A stretch of DNA of 64,000 nt from Saccharothrix sp. NRRL B-16314 (GCF_000716595.1 NZ_JNXC01000026.1:36779-100778); one strand, 5' to 3'. Shown: positions 1 to 8,910, counted from the first letter of the stretch. Translations and numbers: made by a program. Notes: a model not told the origin generated them from the sequence alone.

Positions 1-2
1 TG

Positions 3-1106
3 GCGTTGATCTGGGCGAACTCACCCCTGTCCGGCGCGTACACCGCGCTGCGTGACTTCCACCTCGGGCCGGAGTCGCTGCACCTGAGCCTGAGCGTCGG
101 CGACTGGGCCAAGGACGGCCTGCTCGCGATCTTCTTCTTCGTCGCCGGGCTGGAGCTCAAGCGCGAGCTCGTGATCGGCGAGCTGAACGACTTCAAGGCC
201 GCGATCCTGCCGGTGGTGGCGGCGGTCGGCGGCATGGTCGTGCCCGCGGCGATCGCGCTCGGCGTCGGCTGGGGCGAGCCGGGGATCGAACGGGCGTGGG
301 CGATCCCGGTGGCCACGGACATCGCGTTCGCGCTGGGCGTGCTGGCGATCACCGCGTCGGGCCTGCCGAACAGCCTGCGGTTGTTCCTGCTCAGCCTCGC
401 CGTGGTGGACGACCTCGGTGCGATCGTGCTGATCGCGGTGCTGTTCACGGCGACGTTCAACCTGGTCGCGGCGGCGGCTGCGGTGGCGTTGCTGGCGCTC
501 TACGCGTTCCTCCAGCACAAGCGGGTGACGACACCCTGGCTCTACGTGCCGATCGCGGTGGGCACGTGGGTCGCCGTGCACGCGGCGGGCGTGCACGCCA
601 CCATCGCCGGCGTCGCGCTGGCCCTGCTGACCCGCGTGCGCAAGGACAACTACGAGCACGAAGCGCCCGCGCTGCGGCTGGAGCACCGGTTGCAGCCGTG
701 GTCGGCGGCCGTGGCGGTGCCGGTGTTCGCGCTGTTCGCGGCCGGCGTGCCGGTGAACGGCGAGGCGCTGGGCGCGTTGTTCTCGGACCGGCTGGCGCTC
801 GGCGTGATGCTGGGCCTGGTGGTGGGCAAGCTCGTCGGCATCGTCGGCGCGTCCGCGTTGGCGGTGCTGCTCAAGGCCGCGGTGTGGCCGAGCGGAGCCG
901 GACCGCGGGACATCGTCGCGGTCGCCATGCTCGGCGGCGTCGGGTTCACGGTGAGCCTGCTGATCTCCGACCTCGCCCTGGAGGGCGCCGCCGCCGAACA
1001 GGCCAAGGCGGCCGTGCTGCTGGCGTCGCTGGCGGCCTCGTTGCTGGCCGCGGTGCTGCTGGTGCGGCGCAACCGGGTGCACCAGCGCGCCGACGACGAC
1101 GCCTGA
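3..1106 (+). CDS. nhaA: Na+/H+ antiporter NhaA, 5' end outside the window
   Basis: Membrane antiporter that expels Na+ in exchange for external H+. The visible 367 codons begin inside the first helix: the residues IWANSP match the point about 30 residues into E. coli NhaA, and the frame is open to the window edge, so the true start lies upstream. Diagnostic residues are present: ATDIAFALG (the Asp133 region) and the adjacent Asp pair in AVVDDLGAI (Asp163/Asp164 in E. coli), plus many hydrophobic segments to the C-terminus. It ends about 80 bp before a small membrane-protein gene on the same strand. Confidence 0.93.
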   Translation, partial: ALIWANSPLSGAYTALRDFHLGPESLHLSLSVGDWAKDGLLAIFFFVAGLELKRELVIGELNDFKAAILPVVAAVGGMVVPAAIALGVGWGEPGIERAWAIPVATDIAFALGVLAITASGLPNSLRLFLLSLAVVDDLGAIVLIAVLFTATFNLVAAAAAVALLALYAFLQHKRVTTPWLYVPIAVGTWVAVHAAGVHATIAGVALALLTRVRKDNYEHEAPALRLEHRLQPWSAAVAVPVFALFAAGVPVNGEALGALFSDRLALGVMLGLVVGKLVGIVGASALAVLLKAAVWPSGAGPRDIVAVAMLGGVGFTVSLLISDLALEGAAAEQAKAAVLLASLAASLLAAVLLVRRNRVHQRADDDA

Positions 1107-1185
1107 ACCGGCCGGGATCGGCGGAGAATCGCGGACATCAGCCAGTCGTGGAGCCCCGGTGGGCGGTGCATGGCACGATGAACCG

Positions 1186-1662
1186 GTGACCAGCGCTCGG
1201 GAGACCACCAACGGCAGCGGACTGCCACCTGTTCCGTCGATCCCGTTGACCGCGGAGAGCGCGGTCAAGATCGCGGAGGAAACGTCCATCGGCGGCTTGG
1301 TGCGCGATGCGACGGCCCACCTGTCGACGTTGCTCAGGGCCGAGGTCGAGCTGGCCAAGTCCGAGGTCGCGGGCGAGATCAAGAAGGGCGTGCGGGGCAG
1401 CGTCTACTTCATCCTCGCGCTGGCGGTGCTGCCGTTCGCCCTCATCCTGCTCTTCATGACCCTGGCCCACGCGCTGCACGACCTGTTCGACTTCCCGCTG
1501 TCGTTGTCGTTCCTGATCGTGTTCGTCGTCGTGATCGCCACGGTGGGGCTGCTGGTCGCCCTCGGCGTGCGGAAGATGAAGAAGCTGCGTGCGCCACAGC
1601 GGACCATCGCGTCGGCCAAGGACACCGTCGCGGCCCTCCGCCACCGCGGCGAAGGCCACTGA
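1186..1662 (+). CDS. Putative actinobacterial Holin-X family membrane protein
   Basis: 158-residue protein with a polar N-terminus (about 60 residues, amphipathic, Ala/Glu/Lys-rich), two adjacent transmembrane segments around residues 70-95 and 103-125, and a basic C-terminal tail. This layout is that of the actinobacterial Holin-X family (PF07332), whose function is not established. The GTG at 1186 fits the family N-terminus; an in-frame GTG at 1159 would add nine residues. It sits where Rv3669 lies in M. tuberculosis, just upstream of an EphE-like gene, with an 8-bp gap suggesting co-transcription. Confidence 0.75.
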   Translation: MTSARETTNGSGLPPVPSIPLTAESAVKIAEETSIGGLVRDATAHLSTLLRAEVELAKSEVAGEIKKGVRGSVYFILALAVLPFALILLFMTLAHALHDLFDFPLSLSFLIVFVVVIATVGLLVALGVRKMKKLRAPQRTIASAKDTVAALRHRGEGH

Positions 1663-1670
1663 ACCGCGCC

Positions 1671-2594
1671 GTGCGGCTGCCCGACCCGTCGACCGCTCGG
1701 GTGCCCGGCCCCTGGGCGCACCGCGACGTGTCCGCGAACGGCATCCGCCTGCACGTCGCCGAGCTGGGCGAAGGTCCGCTCGTGCTGCTGCTGCACGGTT
1801 TCCCGGAGTTCTGGTGGTCGTGGCGGCACCAGCTGGTCGCGATCGCCGAGGCGGGCTACCGGGCCGTCGCCGTCGACCTGCGCGGCTACGGCGACTCGGA
1901 CAAACCACCGCGCGGGTACGACGGGTTCACGCTCGCCGGTGACGTCGCGGGCCTGGTGAAGGCGCTCGGCGAACCGCGCGCGCACCTCGTCGGCCACGCC
2001 TGGGGCGGCATGCTGGCGTGGACGGTCGGCGCCATGCACCCCCGCCTCGTCTACTCGGTGACGGCCGTCTCCGCGCCGCACCCGTTGGCGCTGCGCCGCG
2101 CGATCCGGCGCCACCCGCGGCACCAGGGCCGGGCCAGCGCCCACCTGTTCCGCTTCCAGCTGCCGATGTACCCGGAGCGGTGGCTGACCAAGGACGGCGG
2201 CGCGGCGGTGGCCGGCCTGCTCGGCGCGTGGGGTGGTCCTAAGTGGACGGTGTCGCCCGAGTTCGACGAGGTGGTGCGGCGCAACCGGGAGGCCGTCCTG
2301 GTGCAGGGCGTCGCGCACAGCTCGATGGAGTACTTCCGCTGGGCGGTGCGCTCCCAGCTGCGCGGCGACGGCCGCCGGTTCGCCGAGGCCGTCGACCGCC
2401 GGCTGGAGGTGCCGGTGCTCCAGGTGCACGGCGCGCTCGACCCGGTGATGCTCCAGACGACGGCGTCCGACTCGGGCATCTGGACGGGTGCCCGCTCGTC
2501 GTTCCAGGTGGTGCCGGAGGTAGGTCACTTCCCGCACCAGGAAGCGCCCCAGACCACGAGCCGGATCGTCACCGACTTCCTGGCGAAGGTCTGA
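1671..2594 (+). CDS. EphE-like alpha/beta hydrolase with an altered nucleophile site
   Basis: 307-residue alpha/beta-hydrolase of the epoxide-hydrolase type. HGFPEFWWSW (residues about 42-51) is the family oxyanion motif, and a charge-relay Asp (D257) and His (H286, in VGHFPHQ) are present. The nucleophile elbow, normally GHDWGG, reads GHAWGG, so Ala110 occupies the place of the catalytic Asp and classical epoxide hydrolysis should fail. The position next to marP matches M. tuberculosis ephE (Rv3670). It could be a non-catalytic paralogue, a binding protein or an enzyme with another mechanism. Its stop abuts the convergent marP stop with no spacer. Confidence 0.8.
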   Translation: MRLPDPSTARVPGPWAHRDVSANGIRLHVAELGEGPLVLLLHGFPEFWWSWRHQLVAIAEAGYRAVAVDLRGYGDSDKPPRGYDGFTLAGDVAGLVKALGEPRAHLVGHAWGGMLAWTVGAMHPRLVYSVTAVSAPHPLALRRAIRRHPRHQGRASAHLFRFQLPMYPERWLTKDGGAAVAGLLGAWGGPKWTVSPEFDEVVRRNREAVLVQGVAHSSMEYFRWAVRSQLRGDGRRFAEAVDRRLEVPVLQVHGALDPVMLQTTASDSGIWTGARSSFQVVPEVGHFPHQEAPQTTSRIVTDFLAKV

Positions 2595-3782
2595 TCAGGA
2601 CGCGCAGGTCTGGGTGGACGCGCGCCGCACCATCGTCGGCGCGTCCGCCACCTCCTGCGCGACTTCCTGCGCGGTCAGCACGAAACCGGTCTCCTGGTCG
2701 TCGACGGCCGCGCCGAACACCACGCCGATCACCCGGCCCTGCGGGTCGACCAGCGGGCCGCCGGAGTTGCCGCTGCGCACCTTCGCCCGCACCGTGTACA
2801 CCTCCCGCGTCACGGTCTGCGCGTCGTAGATGTCCGGCCCGCGCAGCATCGGGATCCGCTCCCGGACCCGCGCCTCGGACGCCGTGTACGGGCCGTCCAG
2901 CGGGTAGCCGAGCACGATCCCGTCCTCGCCCTGCGCGATCTCGTCGGTGCGGAACTCCAGCGGCACGGCCTCCAGGTCCGGCACGGCGAGGATCGCGATG
3001 TCCGTCTGCGGGTCGTAGTGCACGACCGTGGCGTCGAACTGGCCGAGCCCGACTTCCACCGTGACCTCGGTGGTGCCCGCGACGACGTGCGCGTTCGTCA
3101 TCACGCGCTCGGGCGAGATGACGAAACCCGTGCCCTCCAACGCGCGCGAGCACGACGGCGCGCGTCCGCGCACCTTCAGCACGCTGGGCCGCAGCTGCTG
3201 CACGATCGGGTTCGAGCTCAGCCCCGGGTCCGGCGGGCCGACCTCCTTCAACGGCATCTGGTTGAACGGGTCCACCGCGGCCGGGAAGCCCGACACGTCG
3301 AACAGGTTCTGGAGGTCGTCGGCCAACGTCCGCGCCGCCTGCGGCATGGTGTCGTCCACCGTGGACAGGATCACCGACTGGTTCAGCGCCTTGGCCAGCG
3401 ACGGCAGGCCCGCGACCATGGTCAGCGGCAGCGCGATCATCCACGCCACCACGAACACCACGGCGCCCTGCACGATCGCGCCCAGCGCGTTGTCCGCGCC
3501 GCGCAGCGGACTGGAGTTGACCCGGGGCTTGATGATGCGGCCGACGTACACGCCGAGCGTCTCGCCCAGCGCGACCAGCAGCACCACGATGCCGACCGCG
3601 AACACGACCTTGGTCACCACGTTGTCGAACTGCGCCACCGCCAGCGGCGCGAGCTGCGTGCCGAGGACCAGTCCGATCAGGACGCCGACGAAGGCGGGCA
3701 GCGCGACGACCATGCCCTGCCGTGCGCCCGACACGGCGGCGAAGGCGGCGAGCGCCAGCACCAGGAGGTCAACCCAGTTCAC
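2595..3782 (-). CDS. marP: Membrane-anchored serine protease MarP (acid/oxidative stress)
   Basis: 395 residues. The first ~150 form four hydrophobic helices of the CvpA (colicin V production) type and the rest is a periplasmic trypsin-like protease. The triad is visible as His232 (TNAHVVAG), Asp261 (QTDIAIL) and Ser340 (GNSGGPL), each about three residues offset from the H235/D264/S343 recalled for M. tuberculosis MarP. Cys211 and Cys393 can form the stabilising disulfide described there. GTG 3782 overlaps the upstream nudix stop (GTGA). In mycobacteria MarP protects against acid by processing the peptidoglycan hydrolase RipA. It is the last gene of the nth-tlpA-nudix-marP operon. Confidence 0.93.
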   Translation of the reverse strand: MNWVDLLVLALAAFAAVSGARQGMVVALPAFVGVLIGLVLGTQLAPLAVAQFDNVVTKVVFAVGIVVLLVALGETLGVYVGRIIKPRVNSSPLRGADNALGAIVQGAVVFVVAWMIALPLTMVAGLPSLAKALNQSVILSTVDDTMPQAARTLADDLQNLFDVSGFPAAVDPFNQMPLKEVGPPDPGLSSNPIVQQLRPSVLKVRGRAPSCSRALEGTGFVISPERVMTNAHVVAGTTEVTVEVGLGQFDATVVHYDPQTDIAILAVPDLEAVPLEFRTDEIAQGEDGIVLGYPLDGPYTASEARVRERIPMLRGPDIYDAQTVTREVYTVRAKVRSGNSGGPLVDPQGRVIGVVFGAAVDDQETGFVLTAQEVAQEVADAPTMVRRASTQTCAS

Positions 3783-4450
3783 GGAACCTCCGTCGCACGC
3801 AAGGCCAGGTCGAGGTCGCGCACGTCCGCGGTGTCCCACGGCCGTTCCCAGCCGCCCAGGGCGAGCAGCCCGTTGAGCAGGCCGGCGGTGAAGCCCCACA
3901 CCAGCATCCCCGGCGCGGAGAACGCCGGACCGGTGTAACCGGACGGGTGGCTCACCCGGAACCGGTTCGCCGGGTCCGCCAGGTGCGCGATCGGCACCCG
4001 CGCCACGGCGGCGGTCTCGCCCGGGTCGACCGGCGCGACCGGCGACGGCTCGTCCCAGTGCGCCAGCACCGGCGTGACGACGAACCCGGACACCGGCACG
4101 TACAGCTCCGGCAGCGTGGCGACCGGCCGGACGCCTTCGCGCAGCACACCGGTCTCCTCGTACGCCTCGCGCAGCGCCGTGTCCACCGGCCCGTCGTCGG
4201 TCGGGTCGGCCGCGCCGCCGGGGAAGGCGACCTGGCCGGGGTGCGAGCCGAGGGTGTCGGCCCGGCGCAGCAGCAGCACGTCCGGGCCTGCACCGCCGTC
4301 GCCGAACAGCATCAGCACGGCGGCGGGACGTCCGGTGCCGTCCGGCGGCGGCGAGATGCGGGTGAACGTGCGGGCGTCGATGTCGGCGGTGGCCTTGACC
4401 AGGCCGCCCATCCACTCCGGCACACCGTCCGGATCGACCAGGGCCGTCAT
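3779..4450 (-). CDS. Nudix hydrolase, CoA pyrophosphatase type
   Basis: 223-residue nudix enzyme. Residues about 66-95 carry the extended CoA-diphosphatase signature: LLLRR, then HPGQVAFPGG, then the nudix box ending REAYEETGV. The Glu usual at the centre of the box is Asp here (TDDGP), a frequent form in this subfamily. The expected reaction is cleavage of CoA or its derivatives to 4'-phosphopantetheine and 3',5'-ADP. ATG at 4450 overlaps the TGA of the thioredoxin-like gene by four bases, and its own stop overlaps marP, so all four genes look translationally coupled. Corresponds to Rv3672c by position. Confidence 0.9.
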   Translation of the reverse strand: MTALVDPDGVPEWMGGLVKATADIDARTFTRISPPPDGTGRPAAVLMLFGDGGAGPDVLLLRRADTLGSHPGQVAFPGGAADPTDDGPVDTALREAYEETGVLREGVRPVATLPELYVPVSGFVVTPVLAHWDEPSPVAPVDPGETAAVARVPIAHLADPANRFRVSHPSGYTGPAFSAPGMLVWGFTAGLLNGLLALGGWERPWDTADVRDLDLALRATEVP

Positions 4451-5037
4451 CCGACCACCTCGCGCACCTGGTCGACCGACGTGAACGCGATGGGGTCGGT
4501 CACCTCGGCGAACGACCCGTCCACCCCGGTGACGTAGCTCACGGGCAACCTCGGTGGCACGCGCAGGGCTTTGCGCACACCGTCGCCCTCGTCGAAGACC
4601 GCGGGCAGGTGCACGCCGAGTTTCGCCAACAGCTCCAGACCGTCAGCCTCCTTGCTCCCCACCAGGACCGCCACCACCGGCACCGCGCCCGGCTCCTGCG
4701 CGTACGCGTCCAGGACCTTCAGCTCCTCCTGACAGGGAACGCACCACGTCGCCCAGAAGTTCACCAGGACCCGACCGGACGCAGCGGAAGCCATGTCCAC
4801 CTGCTGCCCGTCGCCGAGGCACGTGACCGTGACGCCGCGCAGCGCCTGCGGTCCCTGGCCGTCCGCCCGGGTGCACGGCCGCAGCGCCGCCTGGCCGCGC
4901 ACGACGCCCAGGTCAGCCGTCGGCGCCGTCCGGGTGGGCACGGCCTGGTCGTTCTCCGATGAACGCGGCCACAGCGCGACGACACCCGCCACCGCCAGCA
5001 CCAGGGCGACGACGACCCACCGCGCTGCGACGCTCAC
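4447..5037 (-). CDS. TlpA-like extracytoplasmic thioredoxin-fold protein
   Basis: 196 residues: an N-terminal signal anchor (residues about 5-22), a linker with two cysteines, then a thioredoxin-like domain with active site WATWCVPC near residue 94 and the cis-Pro segment RLPVSYV. Such proteins act outside the membrane as thiol-disulfide reductases, for example in cytochrome c maturation. The two extra cysteines before the domain (CTRAD and TCLGDG) are conserved in the Rv3673c-type subgroup as I recall it. GTG 5037 overlaps the nth stop (GTGA). Confidence 0.88.
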   Translation of the reverse strand: MSVAARWVVVALVLAVAGVVALWPRSSENDQAVPTRTAPTADLGVVRGQAALRPCTRADGQGPQALRGVTVTCLGDGQQVDMASAASGRVLVNFWATWCVPCQEELKVLDAYAQEPGAVPVVAVLVGSKEADGLELLAKLGVHLPAVFDEGDGVRKALRVPPRLPVSYVTGVDGSFAEVTDPIAFTSVDQVREVVG

Positions 5038-5801
5038 GCCGGCTTCGCCCCCGCCCGCACGCGCTCGGCGAGTTCGATCAGGTGCGGTGCTTCCTCGCCC
5101 TTGACCAGCTTCTGCGCCTTGACCGGGTCGACCTGCCCGATGCCGTAGGACGGGCACTGCGGCGCCAGCAGGCACGCGCCGCACGCGGGGGTGCGGGCGT
5201 GGCAGACGCGGCGGCCGTGGAAGATCGTGCGGTGCGAGAGCAGGGTCCACTCCTTGCGCTCGATCAGCGCGCCCACGACGTGCTCGACCTTGACCGGGTC
5301 CTCCTCCTCGGTCCAGCCCCAGCGGCGGACGAGCCGGCCGAAGTGGGTGTCGACCGTGATCCCCGGCACGCCGAACGCGTCGCCCAGCACCACGTTCGCG
5401 GTCTTGCGCCCGACGCCGGGCAGCGTCACCAGGTCCTTGAGGTTGCCCGGCACCTCGCCGCCGAACCGCTCCACCAGCGCGGAGCCCAGGCCGATCAGCG
5501 ACGTCGCCTTGTTCCGGTAGAAGCCGGTCGACTTGATCAGCTCCTCCAGCTCCGCGCGGTCGGCCGAGGCGTAGTCGGCGGCCGTGGGGTAGCGGCGGAA
5601 CAGCGCGGGCGTGACGAGGTTCACCCGGACGTCGGTGGTCTGCGCGGAGAGCACGACCGCGACCAGGAGCTGCAACGGGTCCTCGAAGTCCAGTTCGCAG
5701 TGCGCGTCGGGGTAACCCTCACCGAGGACCCGCACCATGCGTCGCGCCCGGCGGACCAGCCCCAGCCTCGTCTCCGGCTGCTTCGCCGCGCTCTTCGCCA
5801 T
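5034..5801 (-). CDS. nth: Endonuclease III (DNA glycosylase/AP lyase)
   Basis: 255-residue base-excision-repair enzyme removing oxidised pyrimidines. It shows the helix-hairpin-helix [12 protein letters not shown] with the catalytic Lys, the catalytic Asp in VDTHFGRL, and a C-terminal 4Fe-4S ligand set in the spacing C-x6-C-x2-C-x5-C ([11 protein letters not shown] then C). The ATG at 5801 lies 6 nt after a TAACCT hexamer, so the message is probably leaderless. First gene of the nth-tlpA-nudix-marP operon, the order seen in mycobacteria (Rv3674c to Rv3671c). Confidence 0.96.
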   Translation of the reverse strand: MAKSAAKQPETRLGLVRRARRMVRVLGEGYPDAHCELDFEDPLQLLVAVVLSAQTTDVRVNLVTPALFRRYPTAADYASADRAELEELIKSTGFYRNKATSLIGLGSALVERFGGEVPGNLKDLVTLPGVGRKTANVVLGDAFGVPGITVDTHFGRLVRRWGWTEEEDPVKVEHVVGALIERKEWTLLSHRTIFHGRRVCHARTPACGACLLAPQCPSYGIGQVDPVKAQKLVKGEEAPHLIELAERVRAGAKPA

Positions 5802-5813
5802 GCGCCCAGGTTA
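5802..5813 (-). promoter_or_regulatory. Leaderless promoter -10 element of nth
   Basis: TAACCT (complement of 5808-5813) is followed by six bases and then the nth ATG; no Shine-Dalgarno is possible in the gap. Confidence 0.55.
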
Positions 5814-6079
5814 ATGGCCGACGCGTGGTGGACGGCGGCTCGGTCGTCCGACCGCCCGATCGCCCGGGAGGCGCCGCGCCGCCGGTGTCCCGCCCGTCCG
5901 GGGGAGCCGGTACCGATCCACCCGGCGACGGCCCGTTTGAAGCGGCACGATCACGGGCAAGCAACCACGAGCGGACCGTGCACGTCCTCTGGACAACACG
6001 ACGGACGACCTCGAACCGACACGCCAGAGTGACCCCCTTGACCGCGCGCCGAACCGGATGCGCAAAGATCGGAGCCATC

Positions 6080-6331
6080 ATGACTGCCTGGTTCGTCATC
6101 GCCGTTCCGATCGTGATCATGTTCTTCGCACTCTTCATGGAGCGCGTTGAAGCTCGCCTCCGGCACGTAGCCGTGCAGGAGGACGAGGTCGAGGAGTTCC
6201 TGGAGTCGGCGCGCCCCGACGAGGTCAGGGCGCTCTACGGGCACGGCATCGGCCGCGCGCTGGAGCTGTTCCGGCTGCGCAGGCTGGGTGGTCGTGCCAG
6301 GAACCTGCGTCAGCGGCGAACCCGCCGCTAA
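6080..6331 (+). CDS. Small single-pass membrane protein
   Basis: 83 residues: a hydrophobic N-terminal helix (residues 3-20, rich in Phe, Val and Ile), an acidic middle (EDEVEEF) and a very basic C-terminus (RRLGGRARNLRQRR). This suggests an N-out or signal-anchored protein with a cytosolic basic tail. ATG at 6080 has a short GGAG upstream. A TTGACC hexamer at about 6038 and CAAAGAT near 6066 could form its promoter. It occupies the slot of Rv3675, also a small membrane protein, between nth and crp. Function unknown. Confidence 0.7.
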   Translation: MTAWFVIAVPIVIMFFALFMERVEARLRHVAVQEDEVEEFLESARPDEVRALYGHGIGRALELFRLRRLGGRARNLRQRRTRR

Positions 6332-6349
6332 GCGGGGCAAGACCGGCGA

Positions 6350-6377
6350 GGCCCACGGGGTCAACCCCCGGCGGGCC
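6350..6377 (+). terminator. Probable terminator after the small membrane-protein gene
   Basis: Imperfect GC-rich hairpin (GGCCC...GGGCC outer arms, GGGG/CCCC inner) starting 19 bp after the stop codon and followed by TTATC. The T tract is weak. Confidence 0.5.
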
Positions 6378-6544
6378 TTATCGGGCTGTCCGCGTCAATG
6401 TCATCAGGGCTTCGGTAGCGGCGTGCCGAAAGGCGATCCACACCACAGCCCTTAGACTGCACTCAGTGATCGGCGGCAGGCGCTGATCCGCCAGAAGGCG
6501 GAACGCGCTCAACCATGCCGCCGCGTCTCGACAGGAGGGACGAG

Positions 6545-7219
6545 GTGGACGAGACCCTGGCCCGCGCGGGCATTTTCCAGGGGGTCGAACAGGCCGCGGC
6601 GGAGGCACTGGCGCAGACGCTGGAGTCGGTCGAATTCCCGCGCGGCCACGTGATCTTCGCGGAAGGCGAGCCGGGAGACCGGCTCTACATCATCCAATCC
6701 GGCAAGGTGAAGATCGGCCGGAAGTCGCCGGACGGGCGGGAGAACCTCTTGGGGATCTTCGGGCCGTCGGACATGTTCGGCGAGTTGTCGATCTTCGACC
6801 CCGGTCCGCGCACGTCCACCGCGACCACGGTGACCGAAGTGCGCGCGGTCAGCATGGACCGCCCCGCGCTGCGGCAGTGGATCACCAACCGGCCGGAGAT
6901 CGCCGAGCAGCTGCTGAGGGCACTGGCCCGCAGGCTGCGCCGGACGAACTCCATGCTGGCCGACCTGATCTTCACGGACGTGCCGGGCCGGGTGGCCAAG
7001 GCGTTGTTGCAGCTCGCGCAGCGCTTCGGCAGCCAGGAGGCCGGGCTCCTGCGGGTCACCCACGACCTCACGCAGGAGGAGATCGCCCAGTTCGTCGGCG
7101 CCTCGCGCGAGACGGTGAACAAGGCCTTGGCCGACTTCGCCCACCGCGGTTGGCTCCGGCTGGAGGGCAAGAGCGTGCTGATCCTCGACCCGGAGCGGCT
7201 GGCCCGCCGGGCCCGCTGA
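6545..7219 (+). CDS. crp: cAMP-responsive Crp/Fnr family regulator
   Basis: 224 residues, very close to M. tuberculosis Crp (Rv3676) as I recall its sequence. The cyclic-nucleotide-binding beta-barrel spans residues ~10-120, with the phosphate-binding cassette [15 protein letters not shown] and the DGRENLL turn. A Crp-type helix-turn-helix ([21 protein letters not shown]) lies near residues 175-195. GTG at 6545 is chosen because AGGAGGGACGA precedes it at proper spacing and the protein then starts [15 protein letters not shown], matching the family start; a frame-extending ATG at 6515 lies before that site. It probably controls carbon and stress genes. Confidence 0.95.
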   Translation: MDETLARAGIFQGVEQAAAEALAQTLESVEFPRGHVIFAEGEPGDRLYIIQSGKVKIGRKSPDGRENLLGIFGPSDMFGELSIFDPGPRTSTATTVTEVRAVSMDRPALRQWITNRPEIAEQLLRALARRLRRTNSMLADLIFTDVPGRVAKALLQLAQRFGSQEAGLLRVTHDLTQEEIAQFVGASRETVNKALADFAHRGWLRLEGKSVLILDPERLARRAR

Positions 7220-7250
7220 TCCCGGGGATCGACACCACCGGAAAGCACAA

Positions 7251-7290
7251 CAAGACCGGGCGCCGCCCCCGACGCGGCGCACCGGTCTTG
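7251..7290 (+). terminator. Strong intrinsic-type hairpin after crp
   Basis: Outer arms CAAGACCGG/CCGGTCTTG (9 bp, perfect) and inner arms CGCCGC/GCGGCG, starting 31 bp after the crp stop. There is no long T tract, as is usual in high-GC actinobacteria. Confidence 0.8.
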
Positions 7291-7637
7291 CTGTCGCACG
7301 GCCCATCCCCCGACAGACCGCGCATTCCACACATCCGGCGCCCGTAGGCCCCGACCCTTGAAGCGCCGGAAGGAGGTCTGGGTTCCCACTGAGACAGCGG
7401 TCGAAACGGGTTTCCCCGCCGAATCCGGTGCCGACAGCGGTTGCTACCTCAACGATCGCACGCCACCTCGTGGGCAACTCAAGCCCGTTCACCCTCACGG
7501 GGCCTCTGTTCAGCGGTTTTGCCGCCGGGTTTCACCCAGTCATCCCAGTGTTGTAATCGAACCGCAACGCACTCCCAGGCCTTGGACGCGACTGGGCAGG
7601 TGACGGAGCCGACTGGCGCTTCCCCCGAAAACGATTA
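7291..7637. other. Intergenic stretch without a convincing gene
   Basis: About 350 bp between the crp terminator and the MFS operator. An AAGGAGGT motif at about 7371 has no start codon at a usable distance. The open frame 7358-7603 has no recognisable domain, weak coding bias and starts at a TTG upstream of that motif. No riboswitch or RNA family was recognised. The long spacing could hold a regulatory RNA or distal promoter elements, but nothing specific is supported. Confidence 0.4.
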
Positions 7638-7671
7638 GTACGCGCGTACCAGTGCGTGCATACTGGTACGC
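7638..7671 (+). promoter_or_regulatory. Nested palindromic operator abutting the MFS start codon
   Basis: A perfect 12-bp palindrome GTACGCGCGTAC (7638-7649) overlaps a perfect 10-bp inverted repeat, GCGTACCAGT (7644-7653) and ACTGGTACGC (7662-7671), with 8 bp between arms. The right arm ends at the base before the ATG at 7672. It looks like a dimeric repressor site blocking both transcription and the start of an apparently leaderless message. Confidence 0.75.
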
Positions 7672-8910
7672 ATGTCCCACTCTGCCCGCCTCTCCGACTA
7701 CCGCGCTGCCCTGACCACGCCCGGCATGCGCGGCCCCGTGGTCGCGTCACTGCTCGCCCGCCTGCCGATCGCGATGATCGGCCTGTCGCTGCTGCTGTAC
7801 GTGCAGCGGGAGACCGGTTCGTTCGCCGCGGCGGGTCTGGTGTCGGCGTCGTCGCTGGTGGGCGTGGCTGTCGGGTCGATCGTGCAGGGCAGGTTGATGG
7901 ACCGGCACGGGCCGACGCGCCCGTTGCTCGTCTCGGTGGCGCTGTTCTCCGCGTTCGTGGCGCTGGCGATCGGCGCGGTCGAGGTCGGTGCCGCGCTGGC
8001 GGTGCTGATGCCGGTGGCGTTCGCGGTCGGTCTCACCGAACCGATGGTCGGCTCCGCGTCCCGTGCGCTGTGGTCGCAGGTGGTGCCCGCCGGGTCGACG
8101 CGGCTCGCCGGGTACGCGTACGAGGCGATCAGCATGGAGGTGTTCTTCATCCTCGGTCCCGGCCTCGCCGGGCTGCTGGTCACGGCGCCGTGGGCGGGCA
8201 CCGGTGTGGTGATCGGCGCGGCGTCGATGGTCGTCGGCTCGGTGTGGTTCGCCCTGGACCCGACGGTGCGCGGCGTTCGCCCGACGCCGAGGACCCGGAG
8301 CCTGCTGGGCGCGCTGGCGTCCCCCGGCATGCGCACGGTGGCGCTGGCGGCGCTGGGCTTCGGCATGACGATCGGGTTCATCGAGGTGGCCGTGCCCGCT
8401 GCCGCCGCGCAGGCGGGTCACGTCGGCGTGGGCGGGCTGCTGCTGAGCCTGTGGTCGGTCAGCTCGGTGATGTTCGGCGTCCTGTACTCGATGAAGCCGT
8501 TCCCCCGGCCGATGCACCTGCGGTTGCCGGTGCTGCTCGGCGGGTTCGCGGTGCTGTCGCTGCTGCTGGCGGTGCCGACCGGGCTGATCGGCCTGGGTGC
8601 CGCGCTGTTCGTGGTGGGCACGTTGATCACGCCGCAGGCCACCGCCCACTCGGCCGCGATCGAGCAGGTGGCGCCCGCCGGGACGGCCACCGAGGCGTTC
8701 GGCTGGGTGGTGACGGCGGTGACCGTGGGGTTGGCGATCGGGCAGTCGGCGAGCGGCCAGCTGGTCGAGTCGTACGGGACGGGTGCGGCGTTCGTCGCGG
8801 CGGCGGTGTCCGGGCTGGCGATCGCCGGGCTGGTGTGGGCGTTCCGCGGGACGGTGGCGGCCGGCGTGCCGCTGCCGAAGCAGGACGAGCTGGCCCTGAT
8901 GTCGCCCTGA
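7672..8910 (+). CDS. MFS transporter (efflux-type)
   Basis: 412 residues with about twelve hydrophobic helices and the loop 2-3 signature GRLMDRHGPTRPLL (residues ~75-90), typical of major facilitator drug-efflux permeases. The gene is preceded directly by a palindromic operator and has no ribosome-binding site. It is related to the MFS protein at 37693-38865, which shares the N-terminal plan, the G-x3-D-R-x-G-x-R motif and C-terminal length. Substrate unknown. No regulator gene is adjacent, so the operator is presumably bound by a factor encoded elsewhere. Confidence 0.85.
   Translation: MSHSARLSDYRAALTTPGMRGPVVASLLARLPIAMIGLSLLLYVQRETGSFAAAGLVSASSLVGVAVGSIVQGRLMDRHGPTRPLLVSVALFSAFVALAIGAVEVGAALAVLMPVAFAVGLTEPMVGSASRALWSQVVPAGSTRLAGYAYEAISMEVFFILGPGLAGLLVTAPWAGTGVVIGAASMVVGSVWFALDPTVRGVRPTPRTRSLLGALASPGMRTVALAALGFGMTIGFIEVAVPAAAAQAGHVGVGGLLLSLWSVSSVMFGVLYSMKPFPRPMHLRLPVLLGGFAVLSLLLAVPTGLIGLGAALFVVGTLITPQATAHSAAIEQVAPAGTATEAFGWVVTAVTVGLAIGQSASGQLVESYGTGAAFVAAAVSGLAIAGLVWAFRGTVAAGVPLPKQDELALMSP

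Noticed and set aside
21..1382. Long minus-strand open frame over nhaA
   Set aside because: It is a GC3-driven shadow of the nhaA frame: low-complexity Arg/Gln/His-rich product, no domain, no start signal.
6420..6480. Crp autoregulation site upstream of crp
   Set aside because: The only GTG...CAC pair has the wrong spacing for the TGTGA-N6-TCACA type.
6515..6544. Upstream start for crp
   Set aside because: The AGGAGGG ribosome-binding site lies inside it and family alignment starts at the GTG at 6545.
7358..7603. 81-residue open frame between crp and the MFS gene
   Set aside because: Its TTG start precedes the only SD-like motif, codon bias is weak, and nothing in it resembles a protein domain.
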